Source: CAZTDU01 sp050248795 | GTDB lineage: Bacteria; Pseudomonadota; Gammaproteobacteria; Burkholderiales; SG8-39 | Direction: 5' to 3' | DNA: 20,780 bases | Assembly: GCA_050248795.1 (NCBI GenBank) | Contig: JBFWRS010000053.1 | Location: 1-20,780 of the forward strand | In this document: piece after piece, positions 13,742 to 20,780 of the stretch | Numbering within the stretch: the stretch's first letter is position 1 | Layout of the letters: each line of letters opens with the position of its first letter | Translations under genes and position numbers: made by a program | Notes under the pieces: generated by a model | The model's input: only the letters and a program-made list of their open reading frames with translations | Told to the model about the DNA's origin: nothing | Database searches by the model: none

Positions 13742-16700
13742 CTACATGCTGCGCCGGTATTGCCCCCCCACCTCGAAGAGCGCGTGCGTGATCTGGCCGA
13801 GCGAACACACGCGCACCGCGTCGACCAGCACCGCGAACACGTTCTCGTTGTCGATCACCGCCTGCTGCAGGCGCTTCAGCATCGGGCCGGATTCTTTCGC
13901 ATTGCGGGCGTGGAAGTCGCGCAGGCGCTTCAGCTGCGAACGCTTTTCCTCTTCGCTCGAGCGGATCAGCTCGATCGCCTGCGGCACCGGGTCGGCATGC
14001 GGGTTGCGGAAGGTGTTGACGCCGACGATCGGGTACGAGCCGTCGTGCTTCCGGTGCTCGTAGTACATGGATTCTTCCTGGATCTTGCCGCGCTGGTAGC
14101 CGGTTTCCATCGCGCCGAGCACGCCGCCGCGCGCGCTGATCGCCTCGAACTCCTTCAGCACCGCTTCTTCCACCAGGTCGGTGAGCTCCTCGACGATGAA
14201 GCTGCCCTGGTTGGGGTTCTCGTTCTTCGCCAGGCCCCATTCCTTGTTGATGATCAACTGGATCGCCATCGCGCGGCGCACCGATTCCTCGGTGGGCGTG
14301 GTGATCGCCTCGTCGAAGGCGTTGGTGTGCAGGCTGTTGGTGTTGTCGTACGACGAGATCAGCGCCTGCAGCGTGGTGCGGATGTCGTTGAAGGCGATCT
14401 CCTGCGCGTGCAGGCTGCGGCCGCTGGTCTGCGAGTGGAACTTGAGCTTCTGCGCGCGTTCGTTGGCGCCGTAGCGGTTCTTCATCGCCACCGCCCAGAT
14501 GCGCCGCGCGACGCGGCCGATCACCGTGTACTCCGGGTCCATGCCGTAGCTGAAGAAGAACGACAGGTTCGGCGCGAAATCGTCGATGTGCATGCCGCGC
14601 GCGAGGTAGGCCTCGACGAAAGTGAAGCCGTTGGCGAGCGTGAAGGCGAGCTGGCTGATCGGGTTCGCGCCGGCCTCGGCGATGTGATAACCGGATATCG
14701 ACACCGAGTAGAAGTTCTTCACGCCGTGGTGGATGAAATACTGCTGGATGTCGCCCATCACCTTCAACGAGAACTCGGTCGAGAAAATGCAGGTGTTCTG
14801 GCCCTGGTCTTCCTTCAGGATGTCGGCCTGCACGGTGCCGCGCACGGTGGATAGCGTCCAGGCGCGGATCTTCTCGACCTCGTCGTCGGTGGGCTGGCGG
14901 CCGTTGTCGGCGACGAACTTCTCCACCTGCTGGTCGATCGCGGTGTTGAAGAACATCGCGAGTATGGTCGGCGCCGGGCCGTTGATAGTCATCGATACCG
15001 AGTTGTTCGGCGCGCAGAGGTCGAAGCCCGAATACAGCACCTTCATGTCGTCCAGGGTGGCGATCGACACGCCGGAGTTGCCCACCTTGCCGTAGATGTC
15101 CGGGCGCTCGTCCGGGTCGAAGCCGTACAGCGTCACCGAATCGAACGCGGTCGACAGGCGCTTGGCAGGCATGTCGCGCGACAGCAGGTGAAACCGCTTG
15201 TTGGTGCGGAAGGGGTCGCCTTCGCCGGCAAACATGCGGGTCGGGTCCTCGTTTTCGCGCTTGAAGGCGAACACGCCGGCGGTGAAGGGGAAGGAGCCGG
15301 GCACGTTCTCGCGCAACTGCCAGCGCAGGATTTCGCCCGCATCCTCGAACTTGGGCAGCGCGACCTTCGGCACCTTGGTGCCGGACAGCGACGTGGTGGT
15401 AAGCGCGGTGCGGATCTCGCGGTCGCGGATCTTCACCACGTACTCGTCGCCCGAGTACGCCTTCACCGTGTCCGGCCACATGTCGAGGAGCTTCTTCGAA
15501 TGCGCGTCCAGCGCGGCGTCCTTCTCCGCGATCAGCGGATCGAGCGCGTCCAGCCCGCTCATGCGGCGCGCCGCCTGCAGGCTCTGGCGGTCGCGTGCGA
15601 CGCGCGACTGTTCCAGCGCGTGCGCGTGGTAGGCGCGCACCGCCTCGGCGATCTCGGCGAGGTAGCGCGCGCGCCTGGCGGGCACGACCACGTTGACGTT
15701 GGATGACACGCGGCTGTCGGTGCGCGGCAGCACGCCCCTGCCGACCTTCAGGCCCTTGCCGGCGAGCACGGCGACGATGCCCTGGTACAGCGCGGTGACG
15801 CCGTCGTCGTTGAAGCGCGACGCGATGGTGCCGTACACCGGCATCGCCTCGGGCGACTGGCCGAAGCTCTGGCGGTTGCGCTGCACCTGTTTCCTCACGT
15901 CGCGCAGCGCGTCGTCGGCACCCTTCCGGTCGAACTTGTTGATGGCGACGAAGTCGGCGAAGTCGAGCATGTCGATCTTCTCGAGCTGGCTCGCGGCGCC
16001 GAATTCCGGCGTCATCACGTACAGCGACGCGTCCACCAGCGGCGCGATCGCGGCGTCGCCCTGGCCGATGCCGGAGGTCTCGACGACGACGAGGTCGAAT
16101 CCGGCCGCGCGGCAGGCGGCGATGACGTCCGGCACGCAAGCCGCGATTTCGGCGCCCGATTCGCGCGTGGCAAGCGAGCGCATGAACACCGGCTCGCCGC
16201 CGATGGCGTTCATGCGGATGCGGTCGCCGAGCAGTGCGCCGCCGGTTTTCCTGCGCGTCGGGTCCACCGACACGATGGCGATCTTCAGGCGGTCGCCCTG
16301 GTCGATGCGGAAGCGGCGCACGAGCTCGTCGGTGAGCGAGCTCTTGCCCGCGCCGCCGGTGCCGGTAACGCCGAGCGCCGGCGCGCGATGCTTCGCCGCA
16401 GCGTCGCGGATGCCCGCCAGCAGCTTCTTGTCGGCGACGCCGAGCTCGATCGCGGTAATCGCCTGCGCGAGCGCCCTGCGGTCGCCGGCGACGAGCGCGC
16501 CGGCGTCTTTCGGTGCGTGCCTGGACGGATCGAAGTCGCAGTGCGCCAGGATGTCGTTGATCATGCCCTGCAGGCCCATTTTCTGGCCGTCCTCGGGCGA
16601 ATAGATCCGCGTCACGCCGTAGGCCTGCAGTTCCTCGATCTCGTCGGCGACGATGACGCCGCCGCCGCCGCCGAACACCTTGATGTGCGCGCCGCCGCGG

Positions 16701-16981
16701 CTGCGCAACTGGTCCACCATGTACTTGAAGTACTCGATGTGCCCGCCCTGGTAGGACGACACCGCGATCCCCTGCACGTCCTCTTCCACCGCGGCGGTGA
16801 CGACATCGTCCACCGAGCGGTTGTGGCCGAGGTGGATCACCTCGGCGCCCGAGGCCTGCAGGATGCGCCGCATGATGTTGATCGAGGCGTCGTGGCCATC
16901 GAACAGGCTGGCGGCGGTGACGAAGCGGATCTTGTGCTTCGCCTTGTAGACGAGGTTCTTCGAGTCGGACAGGTCGGTCAT
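13742..16981 (-). CDS. icmF: Fused isobutyryl-CoA mutase IcmF (B12 domain, G-protein chaperone, mutase)
   Basis: This 1079-residue enzyme uses adenosylcobalamin to interconvert isobutyryl-CoA and n-butyryl-CoA in the cytoplasm. Residues 17-150 form the B12-binding domain: FDGHDAS (cobalt-ligand His30), SSYQGGH (75-81) and the GGGGG loop (104-108). Residues 185-410 form the MeaI-type GTPase chaperone, with P-loop GTGGAGKSS (207-215), ETSGIGQGD (301-309) and base-recognition NKFD (348-351). The mutase barrel fills about 515-1079. Phe584 (RMFAGEGD) and Gln728 (DQGQNT) align with the Phe/Gln pair that marks isobutyryl-CoA mutase; methylmalonyl-CoA mutase has Tyr and Arg there. GGGAG lies 5 nt before the ATG. 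The upstream promoter contains a perfect palindrome. The product links valine degradation to fatty-acid oxidation. A diverged copy of its last 25 codons lies at 10489-10563. Confidence 0.96.
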   Translation of the reverse strand: MTDLSDSKNLVYKAKHKIRFVTAASLFDGHDASINIMRRILQASGAEVIHLGHNRSVDDVVTAAVEEDVQGIAVSSYQGGHIEYFKYMVDQLRSRGGAHIKVFGGGGGVIVADEIEELQAYGVTRIYSPEDGQKMGLQGMINDILAHCDFDPSRHAPKDAGALVAGDRRALAQAITAIELGVADKKLLAGIRDAAAKHRAPALGVTGTGGAGKSSLTDELVRRFRIDQGDRLKIAIVSVDPTRRKTGGALLGDRIRMNAIGGEPVFMRSLATRESGAEIAACVPDVIAACRAAGFDLVVVETSGIGQGDAAIAPLVDASLYVMTPEFGAASQLEKIDMLDFADFVAINKFDRKGADDALRDVRKQVQRNRQSFGQSPEAMPVYGTIASRFNDDGVTALYQGIVAVLAGKGLKVGRGVLPRTDSRVSSNVNVVVPARRARYLAEIAEAVRAYHAHALEQSRVARDRQSLQAARRMSGLDALDPLIAEKDAALDAHSKKLLDMWPDTVKAYSGDEYVVKIRDREIRTALTTTSLSGTKVPKVALPKFEDAGEILRWQLRENVPGSFPFTAGVFAFKRENEDPTRMFAGEGDPFRTNKRFHLLSRDMPAKRLSTAFDSVTLYGFDPDERPDIYGKVGNSGVSIATLDDMKVLYSGFDLCAPNNSVSMTINGPAPTILAMFFNTAIDQQVEKFVADNGRQPTDDEVEKIRAWTLSTVRGTVQADILKEDQGQNTCIFSTEFSLKVMGDIQQYFIHHGVKNFYSVSISGYHIAEAGANPISQLAFTLANGFTFVEAYLARGMHIDDFAPNLSFFFSYGMDPEYTVIGRVARRIWAVAMKNRYGANERAQKLKFHSQTSGRSLHAQEIAFNDIRTTLQALISSYDNTNSLHTNAFDEAITTPTEESVRRAMAIQLIINKEWGLAKNENPNQGSFIVEELTDLVEEAVLKEFEAISARGGVLGAMETGYQRGKIQEESMYYEHRKHDGSYPIVGVNTFRNPHADPVPQAIELIRSSEEEKRSQLKRLRDFHARNAKESGPMLKRLQQAVIDNENVFAVLVDAVRVCSLGQITHALFEVGGQYRRSM

Positions 16982-17005
16982 GTCGCTCCCGTGGCGCGAC
17001 CGATG

Positions 17006-17034
17006 AGGCTACTTGACGTTAACGTCAACGTCAA
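17006..17034 (-). promoter_or_regulatory. Predicted icmF promoter
   Basis: On the minus strand, TTGACG (17034 to 17029) is separated by exactly 17 nt from TAGCCT (17011 to 17006). The leader to the ATG at 16981 would be about 20 nt and contains the GGGAG ribosome site. The -35 is strong and the -10 weak, as is common for regulated promoters. Confidence 0.5.
17013..17028. promoter_or_regulatory. Perfect 16-bp palindromic operator (TTGACGTTAACGTCAA) in the icmF promoter
   Basis: The sequence ttgacgttaacgtcaa is identical to its reverse complement. It occupies 16 of the 17 spacer bases between the predicted -35 and -10 boxes, so a bound regulator would sit on the promoter face. A further cgtcaa at 17029-17034 doubles as the -35. 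The ACGT-TA-ACGT core resembles what I remember for LiuR, a MerR-family repressor of branched-chain amino acid breakdown, which would fit IcmF's role. The regulator gene is not recognised in this window. Confidence 0.65.
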
Positions 17035-17053
17035 TTCGTACCGTACGCCGGTA

Positions 17054-17989
17054 CTAGGCCGTGGCGCGCTGCTGCCGGAGTATAGAAGCCCCGCGTGCCG
17101 GCGCAGGCGCGCGCAGGCCCCAAGTTTCGCGCAGTACCGCGAGCAGCGCCTCGATCGCGGGATCGTGCGCGCGGTCGCGCAGGCAGATGAACTGCAGCAT
17201 GGTGGGCAGGCGGCCATGCTCCCAGATGCAGACCTCGCCGGCGCGCTGGCGCTCCTCGGCGAGGTCCTCGCGCATCACCGAGACGCCGACGCCGGAGGCG
17301 ATCAGGTTGGCGAGCACGCCTTCGTTATCGGCTTCGACGTGCGTGCTGAGTTCGACGCCATGCTCGCGGAACATGCGGCTCAACTGGCGCCTGACCATGC
17401 TCGCTTCAGGCGGCAGCACCCAGGGCATCGCGGCGATCGCGGCCCAGTCGGCGTGGCGTATGCGCCCGGCCCATGCCGCGGGCGCGGCGATGCGGTAGTC
17501 CATTTTCGCCAGCTCCAGGCTCGCCACGTCCGGCTCGGTGAGGTCGCCAAAGTAGAAGCTGGCGTCGAAGCTGCCGTCCTTGACGTGCGCCAGCGCGGTG
17601 GCAGTGATGCCGTTCTGCAGCTCCAGCTCCAGCAGCGGATAGCGCTCCAGCGCGCGGCCGAGGAACTCGCCCAGGCGGATGAAGTGCGGGTCGCTCAAGG
17701 TCCCGATGCGCAGCTTGCCGGAGATCTCGCCGGTCATCGCACGCGCGGCGTGCTTCAGTTCGTCCGCCGCGCGCACCACGCGCTCTGCCAGCTCCAGCAG
17801 GCGCCGCCCGGCCTGCGTCAGCTCCATGCCGGCCGAGCTGCGGTGGAACAGTCGATGCTCGAGGCTGTCTTCCAGCGCCCGGATCTGGGCGCTGACCGCT
17901 GGCTGCGACAGGTGCAGGCGCTCGGCGGCACGGGTCACATGCCCGTGTTCGGCGACCGCGACAAAGCTGCGTAGCTGGTTCAGGTCCAT
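17054..17989 (-). CDS. LysR-family transcriptional regulator
   Basis: The 311-residue product begins MDLNQLRSFVAVAEHGHVTRAAERLHLSQPAVSAQIRALE, the standard LysR winged helix-turn-helix (residues 1-60). LFHRSSAGMELTQAG follows. Residues 90-300 form the periplasmic-binding-protein-like effector domain (KLRIGTLSDPHFIRLGEFL, then GVGVSVMREDLA). Effector unknown. It is divergent from the small DUF3563-like gene across 174 bp and lies upstream of icmF on the same strand, with a 72-bp gap that holds icmF's own promoter. Either neighbour could be its target. A 6-bp inverted repeat (gtaccg/cggtac, 17038-17054) overlaps its stop codon. Confidence 0.93.
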   Translation of the reverse strand: MDLNQLRSFVAVAEHGHVTRAAERLHLSQPAVSAQIRALEDSLEHRLFHRSSAGMELTQAGRRLLELAERVVRAADELKHAARAMTGEISGKLRIGTLSDPHFIRLGEFLGRALERYPLLELELQNGITATALAHVKDGSFDASFYFGDLTEPDVASLELAKMDYRIAAPAAWAGRIRHADWAAIAAMPWVLPPEASMVRRQLSRMFREHGVELSTHVEADNEGVLANLIASGVGVSVMREDLAEERQRAGEVCIWEHGRLPTMLQFICLRDRAHDPAIEALLAVLRETWGLRAPAPARGASILRQQRATA

Positions 17990-18056
17990 GATTTCAGGGC
18001 ACTATTATCGCACCCCTGCTGCGGCGCAATAGTGAAATATTCCCCATTCCCGATGG

Positions 18057-18076
18057 TTATCGTAATCATTTGATAA
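18057..18076. promoter_or_regulatory. Inverted repeat TTATC-N10-GATAA, possible LysR-type site
   Basis: This interrupted palindrome lies in the divergent region between the LysR gene and the small-protein gene, the usual place for a LysR autoregulatory box. The spacing differs slightly from the classic T-N11-A layout, so the assignment is tentative. Confidence 0.35.
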
Positions 18077-18081
18077 GACGA

Positions 18082-18111
18082 TTGGATTTTAAGTTCCCTG
18101 ATCCCTATATT
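18082..18111 (+). promoter_or_regulatory. Predicted promoter of the small DUF3563-like gene
   Basis: TTGGAT (18082-18087) and TATATT (18106-18111) are separated by 18 nt in a locally AT-rich stretch, unusual for this GC-rich window. Transcription would start near 18118, giving a leader of about 45 nt with a strong Shine-Dalgarno. Confidence 0.55.
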
Positions 18112-18124
18112 GCAACTGTGCAAT
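18109..18124. promoter_or_regulatory. Inverted repeat ATTGCA-ACTG-TGCAAT over the start of transcription
   Basis: The 6-bp arms are perfect and the 4-base centre is short. It overlaps the -10 box and the predicted first transcribed base of the small-protein gene, a typical repressor position. It could also fold as a small 5' hairpin in the transcript. Confidence 0.45.
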
Positions 18125-18163
18125 GCAGCAAATCGCTAGCACACAGACCTGAAAGGAGCAGTC

Positions 18164-18442
18164 ATGAGTAGCGAGAATCGCATTTCCGCCGCCGCCAGCC
18201 AGGGCACCCTGAGGGTGATGCCGACTCCGGCCGAGATTGCCGAAATCGAGCGCCAGGCCCGCGCCATGCGTGGCGAGGCGATCAGCCAGATGTTTCGCAG
18301 CGCCAGGGACAGCATCAGCCGCGCCCTGTGGCGCGCCCAGCAGCGCGAGTACGCCTCGTTCCTCGCCCGTGCCACCGATCACGCGGACCTGGAGCGGCGC
18401 ATGAAGTCGCTGAACCAGATCCCCCGCCCGCTGGCCGGCTGA
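18164..18442 (+). CDS. Small DUF3563/RSP_7527-like protein
   Basis: The 92-residue product starts at the ATG at 18164, with a strong Shine-Dalgarno AAAGGAG (18152-18158). Residues 21-50 (PTPAEIAEIERQARAMRGEAI, then FRSARDSI) resemble the small RSP_7527 family. Residues 60-87 (QREYASFLARATDHADLERRM) match the end of DUF3563/YjiS-like small proteins, where the phrase DLERRMRxL is typical. It is probably all helix and soluble, with many charged residues. Function is unknown. Relatives are often highly expressed in betaproteobacteria; the well-formed promoter and ribosome site here fit that. It has its own promoter and a hairpin-rich stretch after its stop. Confidence 0.8.
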   Translation: MSSENRISAAASQGTLRVMPTPAEIAEIERQARAMRGEAISQMFRSARDSISRALWRAQQREYASFLARATDHADLERRMKSLNQIPRPLAG

Positions 18443-18460
18443 CGCCGGCTCGAGAATCCG

Positions 18461-18525
18461 ACCGCGCCGGGCTTTTCGCCGGCGATCCTCCTCCTCCTCC
18501 TTCGTCGCGAGGGGACCGGCGCGGT
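18461..18525 (+). terminator. Two mutually exclusive hairpins between the small gene and the GNAT gene
   Basis: A long hairpin can form from accgcgccgg (18461-18470) and ccggcgcggt (18516-18525), a perfect 10-bp stem. A local hairpin, cgccgg (18465-18470) with ccggcg (18479-18484), uses the same left arm, so only one can form at a time. The loop carries (TCC)5 at 18486-18500. Only TTT follows the long stem, so intrinsic termination would be weak. It may end the upstream transcript or act as an attenuator for the GNAT gene. Confidence 0.35.
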
Positions 18526-18552
18526 TTCGGACCTGAGCGGACAGGCTGCCCC

Positions 18553-19137
18553 ATGAACCAGCCGATCCTGACCCGCACGCTGCGCAGGCACGAACGCAGC
18601 GCCTACACCCGCCACCTGCTGCAACTCGACGCCGAAGACCGCCGCCTGCGCTTCGGTTTGCCCTGCGACGACGCGCGCATACACGAATACGTTGCCGGCA
18701 TCGACTTCGAGCGCGACGCGGTGCTGTGCGTGTTCGACGACGAACTGGCGCTCGTCGGCGCGGCGCACGTGGCGCGCGGCTCGGGCAGCGCAGAGGTCGG
18801 CGTCTCGGTGCTGAAGGCGCATCGCGGCCGGGGCATCGGCAGCGCGCTGATGGAGCGCAGCCGCCTCCATGCGCGCAATCGCGGCGATGCCGAGCTCTAC
18901 ACCTTCTGCGCAGCCGACAATGCCGCGATGATGCGGCTCGCGCGCAAGCTCGACATGCAAACCTCTGTCGCGCGCGGCGAAGCGGATGCGCGCGCGGCGC
19001 TGCCGCCGCCGGACCCGGCCAGCCATGCCGCAGAACTCATCTCCGAGCGCGTCGGCGCCGCCGACTACGCGCTGAAGCAGCAACTGGCGCAGGCGCGAAA
19101 GATCGCGTCCGCGTGGCGGCCGTTCCAGGCCGCCTGA
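18553..19137 (+). CDS. GNAT family N-acetyltransferase
   Basis: The 194-residue product from the ATG at 18553 shows the GNAT acetyl-CoA motif RGRGIGSALM (91-100), preceded by the strand AEVGVSVLKAH (80-90) and followed by the motif B segment YTFCAADNAAMMRLARKLDM (116-135). GNAT enzymes move an acetyl group from acetyl-CoA to an amine of a small molecule or protein; the substrate cannot be told. The N-terminus (LLQLDAEDRRLRFG) resembles the start of acetyltransferases related to the GNAT domain of protein acetylases. The last 55 residues are polar and helical. No Shine-Dalgarno stands out. The gene follows the small DUF3563-like gene by 110 bp and converges with the oxidoreductase gene across 9 bp. 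Confidence 0.85.
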   Translation: MNQPILTRTLRRHERSAYTRHLLQLDAEDRRLRFGLPCDDARIHEYVAGIDFERDAVLCVFDDELALVGAAHVARGSGSAEVGVSVLKAHRGRGIGSALMERSRLHARNRGDAELYTFCAADNAAMMRLARKLDMQTSVARGEADARAALPPPDPASHAAELISERVGAADYALKQQLAQARKIASAWRPFQAA

Positions 19138-19146
19138 ACCGCCAGC

Positions 19147-20151
19147 TCAGCCGGAGATCTGCAGCACCACCTTGCCGACCGAGCGGCGCTCGCTCACCAG
19201 GTCCTGCGCGCGCGGATACTCCGCCAGCGGCACCACCTGCGACACCACCGGTTTCAGTTTGCCTTCGAGGCACCAGGCGAAGATCTGCTCGAATGCCGCG
19301 CGCAGTTGCGGCTCGTACTTTGCGCGCTGGTCGTTCGTCGACCAGCCCAGCCATTCGCCGATGTTGAAGCCCATCACCGAGACATTCTTCACCAGCAGGA
19401 TATTGGCCGGGATCTGCGGCACGCTGCCGCTGGCGAAGCCTATGAGCACGTGGCGCCCGCCGGCGACCAGGCTGCGCATCGCCGGGTCGAAGGACGCGCC
19501 GCCCACCGGGTCGAACACCACGTCCAGTCCGCGGCCGTTGGTCAGGCGCTTGATTTCCGCGCGCAGGTCGGCCGCGCGGTAGTCGATCGCGGCGTGCGCG
19601 CCGTGCTCCAATGCGAGCGCACACTTCTCTGCTCCGCCAGCAGCCGCGATGACATGGGCGCCAAGCTGGCGCCCCAGCTCCACCGCCGCAAGGCCGACGC
19701 CGCCTGCGGCCGCCAGCACCAGCAGGGTCTCGCCCGGCTGCATGCGCGCGCGCCAGACAAGGCCGCCGTAGGCGGTGGCGTAGGAGGTGCCCAGGTGCAG
19801 CGCGTGATGCGCATGCAGGCCTTCGGGCAGCCGGTACACCGTGTGTGCGCTCACCGCGGCTTCCTCGGCGAACGCACCCCAGCCCGAGATTGCCAGCACG
19901 CGGTCACCCGGCGCGCAGACGCTCACCCCCGGGGACACTTCCAGCACCTTGCCGACGAACTCGCTGCCGGGCACGAAGGGCAGCGGCGGTTTGTGCTGGT
20001 ACTTGCCCGCGATCCACAGGCTGGTGGCGAAGGCCACGCTCGCCGCCTCCACCGCGATGCGCGCGCCGTGAGCAGGCATCGGCGGCGCGGGGAAATCCTC
20101 GACCTTGAGCTCGTGGTAGTCGCAGAATGCGTGGCAGACGATAGCCTTCAT
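19147..20151 (-). CDS. NADPH:quinone oxidoreductase-like, zinc-free medium-chain dehydrogenase
   Basis: The 334-residue product has a GroES-like N-terminal half (1-125, with PFVPGSEFVGKVLEV and PGDRVLA). A Rossmann nucleotide-binding half follows, with AAAGGVGLAAVELGRQLGA (147-165), and then DVVFDPVGG. The catalytic zinc ligands of alcohol dehydrogenases are absent, which places it with quinone oxidoreductase (Qor)-type reductases using NADPH. Substrates in this family include quinones, enals and enoyl thioesters. It begins 15 nt after the aldolase gene, in the same direction, so the two are probably one operon. The aldolase product and this reductase might act in one carbonyl-metabolism path, but that is inference. 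Confidence 0.9.
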   Translation of the reverse strand: MKAIVCHAFCDYHELKVEDFPAPPMPAHGARIAVEAASVAFATSLWIAGKYQHKPPLPFVPGSEFVGKVLEVSPGVSVCAPGDRVLAISGWGAFAEEAAVSAHTVYRLPEGLHAHHALHLGTSYATAYGGLVWRARMQPGETLLVLAAAGGVGLAAVELGRQLGAHVIAAAGGAEKCALALEHGAHAAIDYRAADLRAEIKRLTNGRGLDVVFDPVGGASFDPAMRSLVAGGRHVLIGFASGSVPQIPANILLVKNVSVMGFNIGEWLGWSTNDQRAKYEPQLRAAFEQIFAWCLEGKLKPVVSQVVPLAEYPRAQDLVSERRSVGKVVLQISG

Positions 20152-20166
20152 CAGTTCGGTTCCATG

Positions 20167-20780
20167 TCAGTTGCGGTAGCCGGGGTCGATCGCGTCGACC
20201 TTTCGCTGCATAGCCGCGAACACGTCTTCGCAGGTGCGCTTTTCCGCCGGGCCGGACTCGCGCACCGTCTGCTCGAACACTTCGGGCCGGATCGGGTTCA
20301 GCGCCCCGGCAGCGGCGGCGGCGATCTGCACGTCGCAGGCGCGCTGCAGCGTCCACAGCACCATGAACGCCTCGGGTATCGACGGCCCCCAGGCGAGCAG
20401 GCCGTGGTTGCGCAGGATCAGTGCCGGCTTCGTGCCGATGCTCGCCAGCATGCGCGCCTGCTCGTCCGGGTTCACCGTGATGCCCTCGAAATCGTGGTAC
20501 GCGACGCGGCCGTAGAGTTGCGCGGCGTAGAAATTGGTGGGCGACAGCCCGTCCTTCAGCGCCGCCACCGCCATGCCGGTGGTGGTGTGCGTGTGCATCA
20601 CGCAGTGCGCGGGCTCGAGCGCGCCATGGATCGCGGAATGGATGACGAAGCCGGCGCGGTTGATCGGCCACTGCGATTCGCGCACCGGGTTGCCCTCGAT
20701 GTCGATGAGCACCAGGTTCGAGGCGGTGACTTCGCGGTAGTGCAGGCCGAACGGGTTGATGAGGAACAGCGTCTCGTCAC
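20167..20780 (-). CDS. Class II aldolase/adducin family protein, 5' end outside the window
   Basis: The frame is open to the right edge of the window, so the N-terminus is missing; the GTG at 20712 is internal. The visible 203 residues start DETLFLINPFGLHYREVTASNLVLIDIEG, the usual early segment of the family. HCVMHTHTTTGMAV carries the zinc-binding His-x-His, and LRNHGLLAWG carries the third His. Family members cleave or form carbon-carbon bonds in phosphorylated sugars (fuculose- and ribulose-phosphate type) or act as decarboxylases or as non-enzymatic adducin-like proteins. The sub-type here, with QRACDVQIAAAAAG following, is commonly annotated only as class II aldolase. It is followed at 15 nt by the Qor-like gene, probably in one transcript. 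Confidence 0.9.
   Translation of the reverse strand, partial: DETLFLINPFGLHYREVTASNLVLIDIEGNPVRESQWPINRAGFVIHSAIHGALEPAHCVMHTHTTTGMAVAALKDGLSPTNFYAAQLYGRVAYHDFEGITVNPDEQARMLASIGTKPALILRNHGLLAWGPSIPEAFMVLWTLQRACDVQIAAAAAGALNPIRPEVFEQTVRESGPAEKRTCEDVFAAMQRKVDAIDPGYRN

Noticed and set aside
10489..13816. Calling the terC block an integrative element
   Set aside because: No integrase, recombination directionality factor or mobility gene lies between the repeats; only the repeat geometry supports it, so it is kept as a finding and not as a feature.
13737..16139. 800-codon minus-strand frame inside icmF
   Set aside because: Out-of-frame shadow of icmF with Arg-rich low-complexity content; icmF itself has all its motifs in the other frame.

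Overview
The window is GC-rich, densely coded chromosomal DNA. The set of genes (a fused B12-dependent isobutyryl-CoA mutase, a TctE/TctD-like two-component pair, a Ugp-like ABC importer, YaiI, a DUF3563/RSP_7527-like small protein) suggests a betaproteobacterium, probably of the Burkholderiales. This is inferred from gene families and base composition; there is no rRNA or marker gene to prove it. I saw no tRNA, rRNA, CRISPR array, integrase or intact insertion sequence.

Layout. (1) 1-2205 looks like an accessory patch. It holds the 3' part of an HNH nuclease gene, a convergent class II Fic protein gene with repeated operator-like boxes in its promoter, and a 29-codon fossil of a HIT-family hydrolase. 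(2) 2206-4036 holds an HD-type hydrolase, convergent YaiI and an unknown membrane protein. (3) 4116-5525 encodes an exported protein joining a LecA-like lectin fold to a caspase-like peptidase. It meets a convergent endonuclease/exonuclease/phosphatase gene whose stop codon overlaps its own in the same CTAG. (4) 5522-10435 is a leftward operon: ATPase, binding protein, two permeases, then the endonuclease/exonuclease/phosphatase protein. It reads as a Ugp-like importer with a possible phosphodiesterase partner. (5) 10436-13741 holds TerC plus a response regulator and histidine kinase. The block is flanked by two directly repeated copies of the 3' end of icmF: the real one, and an 86 percent identical orphan 3253 bp away. 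(6) 13742-17989 holds icmF, a perfect 16-bp palindrome sitting exactly in its promoter spacer, and a LysR regulator. (7) 18164-20780 holds a small DUF3563-like protein, a GNAT acetyltransferase, a quinone oxidoreductase-like dehydrogenase and the 3' part of a class II aldolase gene.

Functional themes. IcmF interconverts isobutyryl-CoA and butyryl-CoA, linking valine breakdown to fatty-acid oxidation. Its palindromic operator resembles what I recall of branched-chain-catabolism regulators of the MerR/LiuR type. The two gene fossils (HIT and IcmF tail) mark breakpoints where blocks were gained or rearranged. Several genes lack a Shine-Dalgarno sequence and instead have a -10-like hexamer 6 to 9 nt before the ATG, suggesting leaderless transcripts.
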